From NCBI GenBank assembly GCA_028289455.1, contig JANQPN010000076.1, forward strand, positions 1 to 64,000: a DNA stretch of 64,000 nt. Reading direction: 5' to 3'. Below are positions 62,099 to 64,000 of this stretch, one piece after another. This DNA comes from Wenzhouxiangellaceae bacterium (GTDB lineage Bacteria > Pseudomonadota > Gammaproteobacteria > Xanthomonadales > Wenzhouxiangellaceae). The notes beneath the pieces were generated by a model that saw only the letters and a list, made by a program, of their open reading frames with translations, had not been told where the DNA came from and did not search any database. How positions within the stretch are numbered: position 1 is the first letter of the stretch; each line of letters starts with the position of its first letter. Made by a program: the position numbers and the translations under genes.

Positions 62099-63058
62099 TT
62101 AGCCGACTCTGCGCAAATGATAACCGGCAAGCAATATCAGTGCCAGCATTAGTGCAATCAGTCCGAAACTGCTGAGTGCGGGAACGTCAAAAGCGGGCTC
62201 ACCACCGGTGTCGCCATCCGGTGCGTCACAATTCGGTGCAGTAATGGCCAGCGACTCGATACCATCAATGGTTTCAGCGATAACTGTCGCTGTACCGGTT
62301 TCTATATCAATACGTAAAATCTGACTGGGCAGAGTTTCACTGGCAATACTGGTGCGGTCGGTAATGGCCCACAACTGGCCTTCTTCATCGAACGCAAGGC
62401 CGGCATCAGAGTAGGGAGAGGCATTTTGCAGCGGCCCTATCTCCGTCGCTGCGCCGGTCTCACTGTCAATCAGGTACAAACTTGGAGAAGTGCCGGAACC
62501 CAGACCGTAAAGTTGTTCGCCGTCGGCAGTTACTAGATTTGCCAGACCGGTAATCGGTACATTGCTGGTGCCGCCAATCAATGTTGCCCGGGCGTTATCA
62601 CTCAAGTCTGAGATCAGCAATTGTTGCATATTGTCAGATGACAGGATTGGCTGATCATCGCTGCAACGGAAAGTCAGTCCGAAATCGAATAACTGGGTTG
62701 GATCAAGCTGCAGATTATTGGCTTGGCCACCCACCGCAACGCCTGCGCCGGTATCAATATTCAACTGCAGCAGTGAATTGCTTTCATCATCGGCGCCGAA
62801 CAAAGTACCTTCCGGATTGAAGGCCAGGCCTTCCACATCCAGAAAACCAACCGGGCCGATACGCGTTGCATCGCCAGTGGCCAAATCAATCAGATAAAGG
62901 TTGTCGATTGAAGCGTCATCGGCGGTACGGCTGTCAGAGTTGACTGAGTAGCCAAACGGCTGTGCTGAAACACTCGCTGCAAACACTGCACAGAAAAGCA
63001 CACCGATGGTTAATCCAGTAACCCGGTTAAGCCAGTGTTGAGCGCAAGAAATCAGCAT
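62099..63058 (-). CDS. Exported propeller-like protein with IPTL-CTERM-like tail
   Basis: This 319-residue protein starts at the ATG complement of 63056-63058 ([20 protein letters not shown]), with signal peptide ending VSAQP; a frame open to 63199 gives a leader that does not look coding. The body has repeated NIDTG/DLATG beta segments: [53 protein letters not shown] and [20 protein letters not shown], like DUF4394/propeller proteins. The C-terminus has [20 protein letters not shown] followed by a helix and HLRRVG, resembling the IPTL-CTERM tail. A second such tail ends the gene at 2113-4512. It is upstream of tatA but need not be functionally linked. Confidence 0.87.
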   Translation of the reverse strand: MLISCAQHWLNRVTGLTIGVLFCAVFAASVSAQPFGYSVNSDSRTADDASIDNLYLIDLATGDATRIGPVGFLDVEGLAFNPEGTLFGADDESNSLLQLNIDTGAGVAVGGQANNLQLDPTQLFDFGLTFRCSDDQPILSSDNMQQLLISDLSDNARATLIGGTSNVPITGLANLVTADGEQLYGLGSGTSPSLYLIDSETGAATEIGPLQNASPYSDAGLAFDEEGQLWAITDRTSIASETLPSQILRIDIETGTATVIAETIDGIESLAITAPNCDAPDGDTGGEPAFDVPALSSFGLIALMLALILLAGYHLRRVG

Positions 63059-63252
63059 AACAATCAGATTTTTAAGCCTAAAGTACAATCCAAGGGTAAC
63101 AATGCTAACAGCCGAGCAATCATTTGCAAAGTGTAATGATGTCAGCGAGTTAAATACAAAGTTAAAATAACGCAGCTCCTGTTGAAAAGTGTACAGCAAT
63201 GGGACGCTGTGAACGTATCGGTTATGATGCCGGTTTTAGGAGGCTGTGGACC

Positions 63253-64000
63253 ATGGCGGAATATTATCAGGGTGTCGGTTACGATCACCAGCAGCCGGGC
63301 AGTACCGCTGTTTTGCTGATCAATCTGGGAACGCCGGAGGCGCCGACGGCCGGCGCTGTCAGAGCCTATCTTAAGCAGTTCCTGTCAGACCGCCGAGTGG
63401 TTGAAGCGCCGCGCTGGCTATGGTGGTTGGTGTTGAATGGCATAATCCTGCCGTTTCGCAGCGGCCGTTCGGCTAAGGCCTATGCAAAAATCTGGCGTAA
63501 TGACGGTTCTCCTTTGCTGGTTTTTGGTCAGCGGCTGGAAGCAGCGCTGGCTCAGTCACCGCAACTTGACGGGGTGCATCTGGCTACTGCAATGACTTAT
63601 GGTAAGCCAGCCATACCGGATGTATTGGCACAGCTGCAGCAACAGGGCGTCCGGCGCCTGCTGATCCTGCCGTTATACCCACAGTATTCGGCAACCACTA
63701 CTGCCAGTGTATTTGATGCTGTAAGCAGCGCACTACAACGTCAGCGCTGGTTACCGGAACTGCGCTTTGTTAATCAGTATTTTCAATATTCTGCCTGGTA
63801 CCGGGCGGCAGCCGACAGCATCAGGCAATACCAGCAGCAGCATGGTGAGCCAGAGCAGTTGATATTTTCTTTTCACGGCATTCCACAGCGTTATTTCAGG
63901 CAGGGTGATCCGTATTATTGCCAATGTCACGCGAGTGCCCGTTTGATCGCAAATGAGCTGGGATTATCCGATGACAGCTGGCAGGTGACTTTCCAATCGA
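63253..64000 (+). CDS. hemH: Ferrochelatase, 3' end outside window
   Basis: HemH inserts Fe2+ into protoporphyrin IX, the last heme step. About 249 residues are visible. The start ATG 63253 has AGGAGG at 63238-63243; an in-frame ATG at 63199 is possible but lacks such a site. Family segments: AVLLINLGTPEAPTAGAVRA, YLKQFLSDRRVVE, YAKIWRNDGSPLLVFGQRL, LILPLYPQYSATTTASVFDA and IFSFHGIPQRYFRQGDPYYC with the active His. It runs out of the window at base 64000. It is divergent from the IPTL-tailed gene. No frameshift is seen in the visible part. Confidence 0.97.
   Translation, partial: MAEYYQGVGYDHQQPGSTAVLLINLGTPEAPTAGAVRAYLKQFLSDRRVVEAPRWLWWLVLNGIILPFRSGRSAKAYAKIWRNDGSPLLVFGQRLEAALAQSPQLDGVHLATAMTYGKPAIPDVLAQLQQQGVRRLLILPLYPQYSATTTASVFDAVSSALQRQRWLPELRFVNQYFQYSAWYRAAADSIRQYQQQHGEPEQLIFSFHGIPQRYFRQGDPYYCQCHASARLIANELGLSDDSWQVTFQS

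Noticed and set aside
63059..63199. Extended start of the IPTL-tailed gene
   Set aside because: The extra 47 residues are unlike a signal peptide and cover the probable promoter region shared with hemH.

Overview
The window looks like chromosome from a free-living, probably marine, gammaproteobacterium. The evidence is gene order: aroQ-accB-accC-prmA, def-fmt-rsmB-DUF4390-ntrY-ntrX-trkA-trkH facing lysM-dprA-smg-topA-tsaC-hemF, tatABC and hemH. Several families also fit such a host: an Oar-like TonB receptor, DUF11 repeat surface proteins, IPTL-CTERM-like tails and a K+-dependent membrane pyrophosphatase. I see no tRNA, rRNA, CRISPR array, transposase, integrase or prophage gene. Genus cannot be assigned by reading alone. 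Both ends cut genes: a DUF11 repeat protein on the left and ferrochelatase on the right.

Layout. 1-4.6 kb: two secreted DUF11 repeat proteins, the second with a C-terminal sorting-type tail. 4.8-6.9 kb: exported peroxiredoxin-like protein, unknown secreted protein and EamA transporter, read as one unit. 6.9-9.8 kb (minus): sulfotransferase-like protein, class IV aminotransferase-like protein with His at the PLP-lysine position, and an MscS channel. 9.9-13.1 kb: aroQ, accB, accC, prmA. 13.2-17.2 kb (minus): a tight five-gene set of polysaccharide deacetylase, 2OG-Fe(II) oxygenase, methyltransferase, sulfotransferase and second deacetylase, probably modifying a surface glycan or lipid. A LpxL-like acyltransferase lacking the acidic residue of its HX4D/E motif is divergent from it. 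18.5-20.5 kb: membrane pyrophosphatase. 20.6-25.2 kb: a tandem pair of large secreted paralogues with duplicated C-terminal modules. 25-31 kb: assorted enzymes and a GspG-like orphan. 31-37.6 kb: PhoD-type phosphatase divergent from an Oar-like receptor, then PrpD. 37.9-42.6 kb: glnA, a DUF4124 protein, a zinc efflux module (His-tailed CDF plus ArsR/CzrA-type repressor with a visible operator), dtd and an lpxL homologue. 42.6-52.8 kb (minus): translation/ribosome genes feeding into an NtrY/NtrX pair and TrkA/TrkH. 53-60.7 kb: lysM, dprA, smg, topA, tsaC, hemF and a third deacetylase that seems to start at CTG inside the hemF stop. 60.7-63.1 kb (minus): tatABC and a secreted protein with another sorting-type tail. 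63.25 kb to the end: hemH.

The strongest candidates for unusual biology are the aminotransferase-like/sulfotransferase-like pair (8.1-9.8 kb), the deacetylase-oxygenase-methyltransferase-sulfotransferase set with its third paralogue behind hemF, the tandem secreted paralogues (20.6-25.2 kb), and the NtrX-like regulator whose AAA+ domain has lost its sigma-54 contact and ATPase motifs. Functional statements come from motif reading and family memory; no database search was run.
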